Assembly: GCA_963585895.1 (NCBI GenBank)
Contig: CAUZXS010005846.1
Span: forward strand, 1 to 64,000
DNA length: 64,000 nt
Reading direction: 5' to 3'
Source of the DNA: Sepioteuthis lessoniana
Taxonomy: Eukaryota; Mollusca; Cephalopoda; Myopsida; Loliginidae
In this document: piece by piece, positions 63,562 through 64,000 of the stretch
How positions within the stretch are numbered: the first letter of the stretch is position 1
How the letters are laid out: every line of letters starts with the position of its first letter
Translations under genes and position numbers: made by a program
Notes under the pieces: generated by a model
Seen by the model: only the letters and a program-made list of their open reading frames with translations
Told to the model about the DNA's origin: nothing
Database searches by the model: none

Positions 63562-63801
63562 TTGGATGGTTTCTTTGTTTAATGGCATATCAACCTTTGT
63601 AGGTTATTTAATGCCAAAGCTATTCTCCTAGAAGAACAGTAGTGATGCTAATTAATGCATAGTTGGGAGGATAAAGGGTGTTCATACCTTTCCCAAGGGT
63701 ATTTGCCCGAAAGTGAACGTAATAGCGCGACTGGAGTACGAACTCGCATACTACGATTCCGCAGTCCATCGTTTTAACCGTTGCATCACGAGGACATACC
63801 C
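63562..63801 (-). mobile_element. SINE-1, full length, young, with target duplication
   Basis: Tail 1 TTTAATGGCATATCAACCTT and GTAGGTTATTTAATGCCAAA, centre, B box side GACTGGAGTACGAACTCGCA, head side GCATCACGAGGACATACC. The 12-bp duplication TTAGAAAGAAAG is at 63550-63561 and 63802-63813; the right copy has expanded into (GAAA)n to about 63833. Confidence 0.9.
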
Positions 63802-63803
63802 TT

Positions 63804-63834
<31 letters not shown>

Positions 63835-63929
63835 ACAAGGGTATTGAATAAAGCCATTGTTTTTGCGATCATGAAAAAAAAAAGAAATGAAAAGAAGAAG
63901 ATGTTCGACTTAAATACGAGAATAAGATA

Positions 63930-64000
63930 GTATTAGAAAAAAAATATATGGAGATCTTAAATGACTTGCTTCTACTCAAACTTCACTGAAAACCACTAAT
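63930..64000 (+). mobile_element. LINE-Z 3' end, cut by window edge
   Basis: GGAGATCTTAAATGACTTGC and TTCTACTCAAACTTCACTGA match the terminal block of the other copies. Confidence 0.6.

Overview
Repeat-dominated, AT-rich eukaryotic DNA. I see no host protein-coding gene, no genuine tRNA, rRNA or ncRNA gene, no operon and no CRISPR array. What can be read is a dense archive of transposable elements and simple repeats: decayed LINEs of two main families, at least six kinds of tRNA-headed SINE, a larger dispersed repeat that shares a tail with one SINE, remains of mariner and Tc1 DNA transposons, LTR-like pieces and many (TA)n, (GT)n, (GATA)n, (AAT)n and (AAG)n tracts. The style (TA-rich microsatellites and many tRNA-derived SINEs with a common central block) suggests a lophotrochozoan, most likely a coleoid cephalopod such as Octopus. 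That is an inference; a homology search would settle it.

Names used here. LINE-R: C-terminal part of a reverse-transcriptase LINE ending in a (GAT)n tail (RTE-like, clade not certain). LINE-Z: a LINE whose C-terminal protein has a zinc-knuckle-like C-x2-C-x8-H-x4-C region and whose 3' end runs into (AAT)n or (AAG)n. SINE-1: tRNA-like head A plus a 3' hairpin tail (tail 1). SINE-2: head B plus a GC-richer tail 2. Mosaic SINE: head A plus tail 2. SINE-3 to SINE-6: four other tRNA-headed repeats. Rep-T: a ~500-bp repeat with internal ~54-nt tandem units and the same tail 1 as SINE-1.

Layout. 1-2.8 kb: mariner 3' end, TA tracts, old SINEs. 3.8-7.6 kb: LINE-Z and LINE-R on both strands, with a long (AAG)n tract. 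8.4-11.4 kb: candidate solo LTR and unclassified GC-richer DNA. 11.9-15.4 kb: serial LINE-Z 3' ends with SINE-2 inserted. 16-23.8 kb: LINE-R, SINEs, an LTR-like repeat split by a LINE 3' end with a perfect 20-bp target duplication, two Rep-T copies, and the longest LINE-Z stretch (~1.45 kb). 25-36 kb: scattered SINEs, Rep-T, and nested SINE-1 in SINE-4. 36-45 kb: SINE-5, the mosaic SINE inside LINE-Z, more minus-strand LINE-Z, a 29-nt minisatellite and a GATA field. 45-54 kb: Rep-T, SINE-1 copies, a 77-81-bp inverted repeat around a SINE-3 fragment, and LINE-R holding a second mosaic SINE. 54-64 kb: unclassified DNA, a 120-bp direct duplication, Rep-T with nested SINE-2, a Tc1 pseudogene and SINEs.

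The genes do not work together as a host pathway. The biology visible is retroposition: tRNA-headed SINEs with interchangeable heads and tails, presumably mobilised by LINE machinery, repeatedly inserting into older repeats and leaving target-site duplications that can be read from the sequence. The most interesting signals are the head/tail swap between SINE families, the hairpin tail shared by two otherwise unrelated repeats, and the serial stacking of LINE-Z 3' ends.
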